32,007 bases of DNA from NCBI GenBank assembly GCA_903894975.1, contig CAITSE010000060.1, forward strand, positions 1-32,007. Reading direction: 5' to 3'. Shown piece by piece: positions 1 through 8,333 of the stretch. The DNA comes from an uncultured Lentisphaerota bacterium (GTDB taxonomy: Bacteria; Verrucomicrobiota; Lentisphaeria; Oligosphaerales; CAITYL01). Both the position numbers and the translations under genes were made by a program. The notes under the pieces were generated by a model that saw nothing but the letters and a program-made list of their open reading frames with translations, was not told the origin of the DNA and searched no databases. Within the stretch, counting starts at the first letter, position 1. Each line of letters starts with the position of its first letter.

Positions 1-9
1 CGAATCCTT

Positions 10-160
10 AAGTTGACGCGTATGCCCGTCGGGGTGCGAGTGGGATACTTGCACGGGGGCGTTTGACGAACCCCCCCCCGTGCCGCTTTCGGGGCACATA
101 AAACGGATCCGTTTCCACGGGTTGAAACCCGTGGCTATTGACTTTGGCCCCGTCGGGGCC
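10..160. repeat. Upstream intergenic hairpin cluster
   Basis: No gene is convincing in 1-332. Four dyads stand in a row: GTGCC/GGCAC (80-84 and 93-97), the perfect 14-bp palindrome AAACGGATCCGTTT (101-114), CCACGGGTTGAAACCCGTGG (115-134; 9-bp arms, 2-nt loop) and GGCCCC-GTC-GGGGCC (146-160). The segment AAGTTGACGCGTATGCC at 10-26 recurs with one mismatch at 17507-17523, beside another set of short-loop GC hairpins. A short open frame at 80-274 runs through the hairpins and is not credible as a protein. Confidence 0.7.
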
Positions 161-332
161 GAAAATGATTCATCAACCGCCTCTTGTCCGCGAAATCTCA
201 TGAAAAAGCGCGAAAGGAATCATGAACTCCATTTCGCGATATTTCGCGTATTTAGCGGGCAAGTCGGATCGTGACGAATTCAGGCTAAAGTACCTGATTG
301 GTTTGATTTCCCTCCAACTTCGGAGTCCTCCC

Positions 333-3005
333 ATGCCGTTTCTCCCTGTCGCCCTGCGTTGCGAACATCTCACGGATCCGCTGGCGGTGGAAAGTCCCCG
401 GCCGCAACTCGGTTGGGCGCTGGAGTCGCCGGCGCGCGGCGCGCGGCAGACGGCTTGGCGTATCCAGGCCGCGGTCCGCGCCGAAGATCTGGCGGCGGAG
501 CGGGCGCTGCTCTGGGAAAGCGGGCGGGTCGAGGACGCGGAATCGCTCAATCGGTCCTGGGGCGGGGCGGATCTCGGCCCGTGCCAGCCGGTGTTCTGGC
601 GGGTGCAGGCCTGGGACGCCGCGGGGGTTGCCGGGCCCTGGAGCGCGGTTGCCCGGTTCCAGACGGGGCTCATGGGTCATGCCGGCTGGGGTGCGGCGCA
701 TTGGATCGCGTCGCCGGCGCATGTCTCCAGCAACTGCCAGTGGTTCCGCCGGGACTGGACGCTGGACAAGCCGGTGGCGCGCGCCTTTCTCTATGCCACC
801 GCCAAAGGCATCTTGCGCGCCTGGATCGACGGCGAACGCGCCAGTGACGAAGAGTTCGCTCCCGGCTGGACTGATTACCGCCACCGCCTGCACTACCGCT
901 GCTGGGATGTCTCGCACTTGGTGAAGGGCAACCAGGTGACGCTCTGCGCCCAGCTCGCCGACGGCTGGTACCGCGGGGCGATCGGCTGGCGTCAGCTCGC
1001 CAATAGCTGGGGTGAACGCATTGAACTACTTCTGCTGCTGCGGGTTCAGCACACGGACGGCACCTGGAGCGAGCTGGGCACCGACGGCGCCTGGCGGGTT
1101 CGTAATTCGCCGGTGATCGCCAGTAATTTCTTGCGCGGCGAAATCTACGATGCCACCCAGGAACTGGACGGCTGGAACCGGCCCGGGCTCGACTGCTCGG
1201 GCTGGTGGAAGGCGAATGACTGCGGCGCCGTCGCCGACAAGCCCCGGCTTCTCGCGCACCCCGGCCCGGCGGTGCGGCGGCTGGCGGAATTCAAACCGGT
1301 GCGGCGCTGGCAGGCGCGGCCGGGAGTGTGGATCCTGGATCTCGGACAGAATATCGCCGGCCGCGTGCGCCTCCGGGTGCAGGGCCCGGCCGGCCAGACC
1401 ATCCGCATCCGCCACGGCGAGATGGTGACGCCCGACAACCAACTTTATGTCGACAATCTGCGCCAGGCGTACGCGGTCGATCTTTACACCTGCCGCGGCG
1501 CCGGCGTCGAGGAATGGGAGCCGGCTTTCGCCATCCACGGCTTCCAGTACGTCGAACTCACCGGCTGGCCGGGCGAACCGGGGGACGATGCGGTGACCGG
1601 TATCCAGCTCGGCAGCGACACGCCGCAGGCCGGCGGCTTCACCTGCTCTGATCCGCTGGTGGAGAAGCTCTGGCACAACGCGTTGGCGACGCAACGCGCC
1701 AATTACGTCGACGTGCCCACGGACTGCCCGCAGCGCGACGAGCGGCTGGGCTGGACCGGCGACGCCCAGGCCTTTGTCGCCACCGCGGCCTGGAACTGCG
1801 ACATCGCCGCGTTCTTCACCAAGTGGCTCGGCGACCTGCGCGACGGCCAGCACGCCGACGGCTGCATCCCGAATTTCGTGCCGGTGATCCCCGGGGGCGA
1901 TTGCACTTGGTCGCTGCTCTTCCGCGGCGACGCGGCCTGGGGCGATGCCGCCACGATCTGTCCCTGGACGCTCTGGCAGGTCACCGGTGACCGGAGTTTC
2001 CTTGCCGACAATTTTGACATGATGGCGCGCTGGGTTGAGTATCTTGAACGCACGGCGTTGCCCGGGATGGACTTGCGCTGCGCCGACGGCAAGCGTTTCT
2101 GCTGTTTCGGCGACTGGCTCGCGGTGGATTCCGAGACTCCGCACGAACTGATCATGACCGCGTTCTATGCGTACTCTGCGCACCTGGTCGCCGAGAGTGC
2201 GCAGGTGCTGGGGAAGAGCGCCGAGGCAGAACGCTTCCGCGCCCTGTCCCAGCGCGTCCGCGCCGCTTTTCGCCGGCAGTTCGTGCGTGCCGACGGCCGA
2301 GTGTTGGGGCTGAAGAGCGAAGTCGCCAGCCAGACCGGGCAGCTTCTGGCGCTGCACTTCGATCTTTGCGAGACGGAAGCCCGCGCTGCGGTGGCGCAGG
2401 TGCTGGTTGCGGACATCGAAGCCCGCGGCTGCCGGCTCACCACTGGCTTTGTCGGCCTGCCGTACCTGCTGCCCGAGCTTGCCCGCGCCGGCCGCGGCGA
2501 TCTGGCGCTACGCCTGCTGCGCCGTACCGAGTATCCCTCCTGGCTTTACTCCATCACCCAGGGCGCCACCACCATCTGGGAGCGCTGGAACGGTTGGAAG
2601 ACCGGCGAGGGCCCGTCGGACCCCGGCATGAACAGCTTCAGCCACTACGCCTACGGCGCGGCCGGCGAATGGCTCTACGGCGGCCTCTGCGGCATCCAGG
2701 CGCTTGCGCCGGCCTTTGCGCGCCTCCGCATCCGGCCGGTGGTCGGCGGCGGTCTGACCCGCGCCGCCGCCACGCACCGTTCCCCGCGCGGCGAGATCGC
2801 GGCGGGCTGGACCCTGGAGAACGGCCGGATCCGCCTGGACTGCACGCTGCCGGCGAACACCGTCGGCGAAGTCTGGATCCCGACCGCCGATCCCGCCTCG
2901 CTGGAAGAGGGCGGCGCGCGCTGCCCGGCCGCCAGCCCGGAGCCCGGATGGGCCCGCGTGGAAGTCACCGCCGGCCGCTGGAGCTTCCGCGCCAAGGCGC
3001 CGTGA
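333..3005 (+). CDS. Alpha-L-rhamnosidase, GH78 family
   Basis: Inverting glycoside hydrolase that removes terminal alpha-L-rhamnose from glycosides or polysaccharides. The 890-residue protein has the usual GH78 order: N-terminal beta domains, a middle domain with HGFQYVELTGWPG, then the alpha/alpha barrel. The family signature DCPQRDERLGWTGD spans residues 464-477; E470 is the expected general acid and D464, D469 and D477 are the accompanying acidic residues. A second conserved acid is E750 in TTIWERWNGW, the likely base side. I chose ATG 333 because its product MPFLPVALRCEHL fits the family's N-terminus; an in-frame ATG at 222 would add 37 unlikely residues. No export signal is visible at the chosen start, so the enzyme may be cytoplasmic and act on imported oligosaccharides. 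It stands alone, with no transporter or regulator beside it. The family call is firm; the substrate is inferred. Confidence 0.93.
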   Translation: MPFLPVALRCEHLTDPLAVESPRPQLGWALESPARGARQTAWRIQAAVRAEDLAAERALLWESGRVEDAESLNRSWGGADLGPCQPVFWRVQAWDAAGVAGPWSAVARFQTGLMGHAGWGAAHWIASPAHVSSNCQWFRRDWTLDKPVARAFLYATAKGILRAWIDGERASDEEFAPGWTDYRHRLHYRCWDVSHLVKGNQVTLCAQLADGWYRGAIGWRQLANSWGERIELLLLLRVQHTDGTWSELGTDGAWRVRNSPVIASNFLRGEIYDATQELDGWNRPGLDCSGWWKANDCGAVADKPRLLAHPGPAVRRLAEFKPVRRWQARPGVWILDLGQNIAGRVRLRVQGPAGQTIRIRHGEMVTPDNQLYVDNLRQAYAVDLYTCRGAGVEEWEPAFAIHGFQYVELTGWPGEPGDDAVTGIQLGSDTPQAGGFTCSDPLVEKLWHNALATQRANYVDVPTDCPQRDERLGWTGDAQAFVATAAWNCDIAAFFTKWLGDLRDGQHADGCIPNFVPVIPGGDCTWSLLFRGDAAWGDAATICPWTLWQVTGDRSFLADNFDMMARWVEYLERTALPGMDLRCADGKRFCCFGDWLAVDSETPHELIMTAFYAYSAHLVAESAQVLGKSAEAERFRALSQRVRAAFRRQFVRADGRVLGLKSEVASQTGQLLALHFDLCETEARAAVAQVLVADIEARGCRLTTGFVGLPYLLPELARAGRGDLALRLLRRTEYPSWLYSITQGATTIWERWNGWKTGEGPSDPGMNSFSHYAYGAAGEWLYGGLCGIQALAPAFARLRIRPVVGGGLTRAAATHRSPRGEIAAGWTLENGRIRLDCTLPANTVGEVWIPTADPASLEEGGARCPAASPEPGWARVEVTAGRWSFRAKAP

Positions 3006-3028
3006 TCCAAGCTGTTACGATGCCGTGG

Positions 3029-3068
3029 TGGACAGGTGGAAAGCTTGCAACTATATTTCAGTTGCAAG
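3029..3068 (+). promoter_or_regulatory. Probable hicAB promoter with overlapping operator
   Basis: TGGACA (3029-3034) and TATATT (3052-3057) are separated by exactly 17 bp and match the sigma-70 consensus well. A perfect inverted repeat, CTTGCAACT (3044-3052) and AGTTGCAAG (3060-3068) with a 7-bp spacer, overlaps the -10 box. It lies 16 bp before the hicA start. HicB proteins with a ribbon-helix-helix tail are known to repress their own promoter at such palindromes, so this is the expected operator. The assignment is inference from position and sequence. Confidence 0.6.
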
Positions 3069-3084
3069 AGGGAGGGTGGAGGAC

Positions 3085-3141
3085 ATGAGTCGGAAAGAGA
3101 AACTGCTGGTACGCCTGGGGACGCAGCCCCGGGATTTCACA
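3085..3141 (+). pseudogene. hicA: hicA toxin remnant (5' end only)
   Basis: The frame starting at ATG 3085 reads MSRKEKLLVRLGTQPRDFT, which matches the N-terminus typical of HicA mRNA-interferase toxins. A normal HicA has about 60-85 residues with a dsRBD-like fold and a catalytic His. After the 19 recognisable residues the frame loses resemblance, and only 13 bp remain before the hicB start. The body of the toxin gene therefore appears to have been deleted, leaving its promoter, start and first helix. GGAGG just upstream serves as the ribosome-binding site. The alternative is that the similarity is coincidental, but the position directly before hicB makes that unlikely. Confidence 0.65.
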
Positions 3142-3154
3142 ACGGGTACATGCC

Positions 3155-3508
3155 ATGAAAGCGAGCATCGCCACTTTTCAGCACCGCGGGTATGCGGGTT
3201 CCGGCTGGATCAGCACGGAGGACGGGTTGCTGCACGGCCGCGTGGAGTTCATTGCGGACCTGGTGACGTTCGAGGGGGAGACCGTGGCGCAGTTGGAGGC
3301 GGCGTTCCGGGACGCGGTGGAGGATTATCTGGCCACCTGCGCGGCGGTCGGGAAGAAACCGGAGAAAGCGTTTTCCGGAACGTTCAACGTGCGTCTGGGT
3401 CCGGAGATTCACCGGCAGGCGGCCCTAACCGCGGACCGGCTCGGCGTCAGCTTGAACGAATTCATCCGTCGCGCCGTTGAAGATGAAATGCACCCGGCTA
3501 AACCCTGA
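3155..3508 (+). CDS. hicB: HicB-family antitoxin (orphan)
   Basis: A 117-residue HicB-type antitoxin. Residues about 12-65 form the partial RNase H-like HicB fold, with the family string GRVEFIADLVTFEGETV followed by AFRDAVEDYLATC. Residues about 73-112 (FNVRLGPEIHRQAALTADR, then SLNEFIRRAVEDE) form a ribbon-helix-helix DNA-binding tail. In intact loci HicB neutralises HicA and represses the operon. Here hicA survives only as 19 codons upstream, so the protein can now act only as a DNA-binding autoregulator or in trans on other HicA toxins. The promoter and palindrome at 3029-3068 are retained. A hairpin terminator follows at 3778-3801. Confidence 0.88.
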   Translation: MKASIATFQHRGYAGSGWISTEDGLLHGRVEFIADLVTFEGETVAQLEAAFRDAVEDYLATCAAVGKKPEKAFSGTFNVRLGPEIHRQAALTADRLGVSLNEFIRRAVEDEMHPAKP

Positions 3509-3579
3509 CTCCGGATGATTCCGATCCGGGTTGTCCGCGTCTGCGTCATCTGCGGATAAAAACGGTCCCCGGTTTTTTG

Positions 3580-3609
3580 CCGCAAAAGAACGCAAAGATC
3601 GCAAAGATT
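3580..3609 (+). repeat. Short iterated words (CGCAAAGA type)
   Basis: Three imperfect copies of a word close to CGCAAAGA run in tandem at 3580-3609. Related single words occur at 5593-5608 and, inverted, near 6594. The array is non-coding and one of several word families in the gaps of this window. Confidence 0.5.
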
Positions 3610-3618
3610 GGTGGGAAA

Positions 3619-3700
3619 CGGTGGGCAGGATGCCCACTCCCAATCGCCGGGCTGGAAGCCCGCCGGCCGGTGTTGCCGGGTGTGGACACCCGCCCCCCAA
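3619..3700 (-). repeat. Three-stem GC-rich repeat, copy 1
   Basis: Three consecutive dyads: GTGGGCAGGATGCCCAC (3621-3637), a stem around GGGCTGGAAGCCC (about 3648-3660) and GGGTGTGGACACCC (3678-3691). Read on the minus strand, the order and sequence match the copy at 27767-27849 almost base for base and the shorter copy at 16824-16882. It lies between the convergent hicB and nitrilase genes. Confidence 0.8.
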
Positions 3701-3777
3701 GCTGGACGGGACCGGTTTGCTCCGGAACTGGTTCGGTTTTTTTTGAATGGAATGAATTGTGCATGAAATGGTTACAC

Positions 3778-3801
3778 AAAAGTCCGGAATGCCGGACTTT
3801 T
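3778..3801. terminator. Bidirectional intrinsic terminator
   Basis: Perfect 10-bp hairpin AAAAGTCCGG-AATG-CCGGACTTTT. The A-run and T-run at its ends let it act on both strands. It lies between hicB (+) and the convergent amidohydrolase gene (-). A T8 run at 3737-3744 after a weak stem may be a second terminator for hicB. Confidence 0.7.
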
Positions 3802-3825
3802 CGGTTTCGCCGGCAGGAGGGAATC

Positions 3826-4018
3826 GGTGTGACGGTGTGACGGTGGGGCGGTGGGGCGGTGTGACGGCACCGGGCCGGCCGCTTCATTCGTCCCATAGGT
3901 CCTATACGTCCCATAAGTCCTATTCCCCGCCCCTCTTCGAACCCGCAACCCACAACTCGCAACTCACAACTCGCAACCTGCCCCCCCACAGGCCCACAGC
4001 CCACAGACCACAGGCCTT
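3826..4018. repeat. Block of four tandem word arrays
   Basis: Four arrays lie side by side: GTGTGACGGTGTGACGG and GGTGGGGCGGTGGGGC words (3826-3868), TCCCATA/TCCTATA words (3889-3923), CAACTCGCAACTCACAAC words (3940-3980) and CCACAGGCC/CCACAGACC words (3987-4018). The last reaches the stop codon of the gene ending at 4019. Inverted relatives of the third array occur at 6523-6560 and 27700-27732, and of the fourth at 21652-21687. No protein is plausible here. Confidence 0.7.
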
Positions 4019-4834
4019 TCAGTCCCGTCGCGCGGCGAGGGCGGGGAGTTGGCGGCGGACGTCGGCCAGGCGGGCTTTGGCGAGGACGGTTTCGAGCACG
4101 GCCTCGCGGTCCGCGGGTTCGGCTTCGGCGGTGACGGCGCCCCAGGGATCGGCTACCAGGGAGTGACCGTAGCAGACAAAACCGGTTTCGACATCGGTGC
4201 CGCAGAGGCCGGCGGCGGCCACATAACATTGGTTTTCCACGGCCCGGGCGCGGAGGAGCAGTTCCCAGTGGGCGCGGCCGGTTTCCCGGGCGAAGGCCGC
4301 GGGGCAGAGCCAGATGTCCGCGGGTGGCGTCAGGGCGCGGAAGAATTCGGGGAAACGCAGGTCGAAGCAGATGGCGATGCCGATGCGCCACCCGTTCCAG
4401 GCGAAGGCGACGGGGCCGGTGCGGCCCGGGCGGTAGAGCGCGGTCTCATCCGTGCCGTTCGGCTTGCCGGGACGCAGTTGGAAGAGGTGGCGCTTGTCGT
4501 AGCGCGCCAGGAGCGTGCCGTCCGCGGCCAGGACCAGGGCGCACTGGCGGATGCCGTCGCGGCCGTCGCGGATCGGCACACCGCCGATCACGAGCGGGGC
4601 GTCGGCGAGTTTGGCCAGGGGCGTGAGGCGTTTGCGCCAGCCGGCGACGGTGTCCGCGGCGGCACGGATGGTTTCGGCCCGGCCGGCGACCAGGGTGTTT
4701 TCCGGCAGCACGGTCAGGGCGGGCCGGTGCGGGAGCTTCGCCAGCCGTTCGCCGAGACGCTTCAGGTTCTCCGCCGGGTCGGGCCCGGCGGTCGCCTGGA
4801 CCAGCCGCAACCGCAAGTCATCCACGTTGTTCAT
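4019..4834 (-). CDS. Nitrilase-superfamily carbon-nitrogen hydrolase, omega-amidase-like
   Basis: A 271-residue cytoplasmic amidohydrolase with the complete Glu-Lys-Cys triad: E45 in TVLPENT, K114 in RYDKRHLF and C156 in GIAICFDLRFPE. The YDKRHLF and ICFDLRFPE strings are those of the Nit2/omega-amidase and deaminated-glutathione amidase branch, which hydrolyses alpha-ketoglutaramate-like amides or repairs deaminated glutathione. The exact substrate cannot be told from sequence. ATG 4834 was chosen because a strong GGAGGAA site lies 6 nt upstream and the longer frame reaches back into the upstream gene. Its ATGA overlaps the upstream stop (4831-4834), which indicates translational coupling. 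Confidence 0.88.
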   Translation of the reverse strand: MNNVDDLRLRLVQATAGPDPAENLKRLGERLAKLPHRPALTVLPENTLVAGRAETIRAAADTVAGWRKRLTPLAKLADAPLVIGGVPIRDGRDGIRQCALVLAADGTLLARYDKRHLFQLRPGKPNGTDETALYRPGRTGPVAFAWNGWRIGIAICFDLRFPEFFRALTPPADIWLCPAAFARETGRAHWELLLRARAVENQCYVAAAGLCGTDVETGFVCYGHSLVADPWGAVTAEAEPADREAVLETVLAKARLADVRRQLPALAARRD

Positions 4835-5493
4835 GCGCGTTCCTCCACGGACTCCGTTGCGCGTTTTCTGAACAGCAACCCCCACGGCACGAAGTAGAAA
4901 AGCAGCACGGGATAAACCGCCAGGTCGGAAAGCTTGGCCGCGGCCAGGCCGGCGAAGACGAAGATCAGAAGATGCATGCGCACCACGTTGGCGTAGGGCG
5001 CCATCATGGCGTTCTTCTCCTTCATGTCCACGCCGCGCCACGGGAAATCCGGCAGGCGCGAGACAAAGCTGGCCAGGACAACCGGCCAGTACAGGTTCAG
5101 GGTAAGGAGGATCACGCGGGGGGCATTGGTGAACGGGTCGCGTCCCGCCAACGGATCCAGCGGGAAGAACACATTCAGGAACACGCTGTGGCCCAAGTGG
5201 AACCCGCCGAAATGCACGGTGAAAAAAGCCAGCAGGAACAGGCCGCCGACGACGGCCGCGGCGCGTAGCCCCGGGGTCAGTCTCGGGCGCAGCATGGAGG
5301 CGACGACGGCGGTGACGATCCAGGCATAGCCGACGCAGAGGCTGGAGATCCAGAGTCCCCAGATCAGGTCCTTCGCTTGCCAGCGGCCCAACACGGTGCC
5401 GGCCAGGGCGATGACGAGCGCCGCCCCCTCCGCGGCCCAGATCATGGCCGGTGAGACTCGGAACGATGGGATTGGATGGGAAGAGGATTTCAT
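4831..5493 (-). CDS. Multipass membrane protein, DUF6498-like
   Basis: A 220-residue hydrophobic protein with about six predicted transmembrane helices (roughly residues 14-36, 43-66, 78-98, 126-144, 170-188 and 190-210). The loop HFGGFHLGHSVFL and the second-helix string LIWGLWISSLCVGYAW resemble the uncharacterised DUF6498 membrane family; I am only moderately sure of that match. It has no recognisable catalytic or transport motif. It is translationally coupled (ATGA) to the nitrilase-family gene, so the two probably share a process. No strong ribosome-binding site is seen before ATG 5493. Confidence 0.7.
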   Translation of the reverse strand: MKSSSHPIPSFRVSPAMIWAAEGAALVIALAGTVLGRWQAKDLIWGLWISSLCVGYAWIVTAVVASMLRPRLTPGLRAAAVVGGLFLLAFFTVHFGGFHLGHSVFLNVFFPLDPLAGRDPFTNAPRVILLTLNLYWPVVLASFVSRLPDFPWRGVDMKEKNAMMAPYANVVRMHLLIFVFAGLAAAKLSDLAVYPVLLFYFVPWGLLFRKRATESVEERA

Positions 5494-5520
5494 GCCGAGT
5501 TGCCTGCTAACCTGGATTAT

Positions 5521-5553
5521 TCACCACAGAGTTCACAGAGTCCACGGAGACGG
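5521..5553. repeat. Iterated words (ACAGAGT type)
   Basis: Three words of the type ACCACAGAG, TCACAGAG and CCACGGAG occur in tandem in the 162-bp gap between the endonuclease IV and membrane-protein genes. The rest of the gap includes the palindrome at 5621-5650 (T7, GC stem, A7). Its T-run is on the 5' side and its A-run on the 3' side, so it is not a classic terminator on either strand. Confidence 0.5.
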
Positions 5554-5655
5554 TTTTGGTGAACGGTTCATGAATAGATCAGGCTAAATATGCGAAAGGC
5601 GCAAAGATTTATCTGGAATGTTTTTTTCGCGCGCTTTCGCGGGAAAAAAATCCGG

Positions 5656-6522
5656 TCAGGCTTCCAGTTTGCGGAGGAGGGCCAGGGCGTTGCGGTCTTC
5701 CGTCAGTTCCGGGTCGTCGTCGTCCTTGGGCGTTTCGAGGATGCCGGGAATGCCTTTGAGCGCGGGTTCGCGGAGGACGCAGCGGAACGCATCCTCGCCC
5801 AGGCTGCCCTGGCCGATGTGCTCGTGCCGGTCCAGGTTCGAGCCGAACGGTTTCTTGCTGTCGTTCAGGTGCATGACCAGGAGGCGGGCGAGGCCGATGA
5901 GGCGGTCGAATTCGCGGGCCAGCTCCGCGACCGCCTTCGGCGTACGCAGTTCGTGGCCGGCGGCGAAGGCGTGGCAGGTGTCCAGGCAGACCCCGAGTCG
6001 GGCCGGGGCGCCGGCGAGTTCGATCATGCGCGCCAGTTCGGCGAACGTCGTGCCGAGAGTGCTGCCCTGGCCCGCGGTGTTTTCCAGGGCGAGCTTGCAG
6101 GCGCATTCCGGCGTGGCTTTCAGGACTTCGCGGACCCCGGCGGCGACGCGTTCGACGCCGACCTCGCGGCTCTCGGTTTTCGGCGAGCCCGGATGCAGCA
6201 CCAGGCAGGCGCAGCCGAGGCGGTCGGCCCGGCGCAGTTCATGGGTCAGCGAGGCCACGGACTTGGCGCGCGCCGCCGAATCGCCCGAGGCGAGGTTGAT
6301 GAGGTAGCTGTCATGGGCGCAGACAAAGCGCAGGCCGGCCTCCTTCACGGCGGCGCGGAAGGCCGCCGCGTCCGCCTCGGTGATGGGCGGCGCTTCCCAA
6401 CGGAGCTGGCTTTTGGTGAAGATCTGGACGGCGTCGGCGCCGACCGTCACCGCCTGTTTCACGGCGGTGATGAAGCCGCCGCTGACGGACATGTGGGCGC
6501 CGAGGGGGCGGAGGGAAGGCAT
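5656..6522 (-). CDS. nfo: Endonuclease IV (AP endonuclease)
   Basis: Zinc-dependent apurinic/apyrimidinic endonuclease that nicks 5' of abasic sites in base-excision repair. The 288-residue length is normal. All nine trinuclear zinc ligands are present at family spacing: H70, H110, E147, D181, H184, H218, D231, H233 and E263, in motifs such as LALENTAGQG, CLDTCHAFAAG and DRHEHIGQG. The start at ATG 6522 gives MPSLRPLGAHMSVSGG, the usual N-terminus. No Shine-Dalgarno sequence precedes it; the leader consists of CACAACTCACAACC repeat words. It lies 94 bp downstream of the TPR-like membrane gene on the same strand. Confidence 0.95.
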   Translation of the reverse strand: MPSLRPLGAHMSVSGGFITAVKQAVTVGADAVQIFTKSQLRWEAPPITEADAAAFRAAVKEAGLRFVCAHDSYLINLASGDSAARAKSVASLTHELRRADRLGCACLVLHPGSPKTESREVGVERVAAGVREVLKATPECACKLALENTAGQGSTLGTTFAELARMIELAGAPARLGVCLDTCHAFAAGHELRTPKAVAELAREFDRLIGLARLLVMHLNDSKKPFGSNLDRHEHIGQGSLGEDAFRCVLREPALKGIPGILETPKDDDDPELTEDRNALALLRKLEA

Positions 6523-6580
6523 AACGGGTTGGGGGTTGTGAGTTGTGAGTGAAACTTGAAATTGGAAATCGGGGGGGGGG
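6523..6580. repeat. G/T word repeat and G10 run upstream of nfo
   Basis: The words GGGTTGGGGGTTGTGAGTTG and GTGAGTG, followed by a run of ten G (6571-6580), occupy the gap between nfo and the next gene. It is the inverse of the CAACTCACAAC array at 3940-3980. It abuts the nfo start codon and forms the untranslated leader of that gene if transcription comes from upstream. Confidence 0.55.
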
Positions 6581-6616
6581 CTTTCTCTGAGTCTTTGCGC
6601 CTTCTGTTCACCTTGG

Positions 6617-7219
6617 TTACGAATGCGGGGCCGGGGGCTCGGTGCGGCGGCGCTCCGGCAGGTGCCTCGGGCCGGGTTGGTACCAGTCCGGGTGCGGTTG
6701 GAGCAGGGAGACCATGGCGTGATGGTTCTCTTCGAGAAGGCGTTGCGTCTTTTTATCGGGAAAGCAGACCAGGGCGCGCCGGAGCAGTTCATCCGCCCGC
6801 TTCCGGTCATGCATTCTGGCCACAGTTGTTTCCATCATGGCCATCCACGGCCTGATCTCCTTGGGATAGTCTGCCGCGATTTGTTCGTAGAGGGCCATGG
6901 CTCCTTCGAAATCGCCGCTCTTGACCCGGCCTTCGGGCACGCTGTAGGCCGGCTGCGGCCGGTCGTAGTGGTCTTCCGGCATGATCAGGCGGTTGAGTCC
7001 CGAGACCGCCAGGTTGGCGCAGATTTCGGCGAGGACTGGCGCCAGGATGATGGCGGCTAGGATAAGGGCCGCGGCGCCGATCAGGCAGCCCCCCACCGCG
7101 CCGAGCATTCCTCCGCATCTGACGGCGGGCCAGGCCAAGGCTCCGCCGGCTCCCAGCACCGCCAGCGCGATGCCGCCGTAGATGGCCAGCTTTTTCCGGA
7201 TGTTGGTGTATGCCTTCAT
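6617..7219 (-). CDS. Two-helix membrane protein with TPR-like cytoplasmic tail
   Basis: A 200-residue protein I cannot assign to a named family. Residues about 11-30 and 38-67 are hydrophobic and likely form two transmembrane helices. Residues about 95-170 look like tetratricopeptide repeats: GRVKSGDFEGAMALYEQIA, then ADELLRRALVCFPDKKTQ. The end is rich in Pro and Arg. It follows mcsB by 49 bp on the same strand and is probably cotranscribed. A protein-protein scaffold at the membrane is the most that can be inferred. Confidence 0.7.
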   Translation of the reverse strand: MKAYTNIRKKLAIYGGIALAVLGAGGALAWPAVRCGGMLGAVGGCLIGAAALILAAIILAPVLAEICANLAVSGLNRLIMPEDHYDRPQPAYSVPEGRVKSGDFEGAMALYEQIAADYPKEIRPWMAMMETTVARMHDRKRADELLRRALVCFPDKKTQRLLEENHHAMVSLLQPHPDWYQPGPRHLPERRRTEPPAPHS

Positions 7220-7268
7220 GGACTGCCGTGCCTACCGTACTGCCGCAAGGCGGTTTGTTCCACGGGCG

Positions 7269-8333
7269 TCAGGTCCGGGCGGCGTCGGCCAGAGCGGCGC
7301 GGGTCAGGCGTGCGCGTTGTTCATCCCGTTCCGGTGGAGACAGTTCTCGGCCTGCTGCGAGTTGGATTTGGCCGGACTGGACTTCGAGCAGGAGTCGGCG
7401 CAGCCGTTCCGGCCGCAGCCGCGGGAACCAGCCCAATTCCGCGCCGAGCAGGAGCAGGGAGAGCAGGTTCATGGCTTCCTGGGTGCCGAGGCGGCGGGCG
7501 TGGGCCAGGATGCCGAAAGCGCGGCCGAGGCGGTCCTGTTCCTCCGGGGTGTTCCGGGTCAGCAACTGCTGCCGGGCTGCCTCTTCGGCGCGGATCAGCC
7601 GTTCGACGATGCCTTGCAACCGTTCCAGGATGGCGGTTTCCGCTTCGCCGAGGGTGGATTGGTTGGAGACCTGGAAGAGATTGCCCCACGGCTCCGAGCC
7701 TTCGCCGAGGCAGCCGCGTACGGCCAGTTTCAGGCGGCCGGCGGCGCGGGCCACGCCTTCGACCGCCCCGGTCACCATCAGCGCGGGTAGATGCAGCATG
7801 ACCGAGGCCCGCAGGCCGGTGCCGGCGTTGGAGGGGCAGGCGGTGAGGAACCCCAGTTCGGCGTCGAAGGCGAAGGGCAGGTGCTGGGCCAGGGCCGTGT
7901 CGAAATCGTCGGCCTCGCGGAAGGCGCCGGGCAGGTCCAGGCCCGGGGTCAACACCTGAAGACGGAGGTGGTCTTCCTCGTTGAGCATGAGCGAGACCCG
8001 TCCATCCTCCTCCTCCAGCAGCGCTCCGGTGGCGGCGGTGGCCATTTCCCGGCTGATCAGGTGCCATTCCAGGAGAAGGCGCCGGTCCAGGGGTGAGAGC
8101 CGGTCCATGCTGGAGGTTTGCCGGAGCAGGGCGGGGCGGCATTCGGCGCAGGCGGCGCCGGCACGGCGGGCGACCTCGCGGCGCTGAGTGGCGGTGAGGC
8201 GGCTGGGGAAGGGCAGGTCGGCGAGGTTGCGCGCCAGCCGGATCCGGGTGGTGAAGGCGATGACGGCGTCATTTCCGTCCGGGAACCCGGACGCCGGCCG
8301 CGAGAACGGAGAAGGCAGGGGCGGGCGTTTCAC
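7269..8333 (-). CDS. mcsB: Protein-arginine kinase McsB
   Basis: ATP:guanido-phosphotransferase-fold kinase that phosphorylates arginine residues, in Firmicutes marking proteins for ClpCP degradation. The 354-residue length is usual. Visible family strings are the nucleotide-binding TTRIRLARNL near residues 28-37, LNEEDHLRLQ, TACPSNAGTGLRASVMLHLP, and VSNQSTLGEAE followed by a long helical tail. The GTG start at 8333 overlaps the mcsA stop (GTGA), indicating coupled translation of kinase and activator. No clpC or ctsR lies in this window. Confidence 0.93.
   Translation of the reverse strand: MKRPPLPSPFSRPASGFPDGNDAVIAFTTRIRLARNLADLPFPSRLTATQRREVARRAGAACAECRPALLRQTSSMDRLSPLDRRLLLEWHLISREMATAATGALLEEEDGRVSLMLNEEDHLRLQVLTPGLDLPGAFREADDFDTALAQHLPFAFDAELGFLTACPSNAGTGLRASVMLHLPALMVTGAVEGVARAAGRLKLAVRGCLGEGSEPWGNLFQVSNQSTLGEAETAILERLQGIVERLIRAEEAARQQLLTRNTPEEQDRLGRAFGILAHARRLGTQEAMNLLSLLLLGAELGWFPRLRPERLRRLLLEVQSGQIQLAAGRELSPPERDEQRARLTRAALADAART

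Noticed and set aside
5621-5650. Intrinsic terminator at T7-GC stem-A7
   Set aside because: On both strands the T-run is 5' of the stem and the A-run 3', the reverse of a terminator. It remains only a palindrome with one G-G mismatch.
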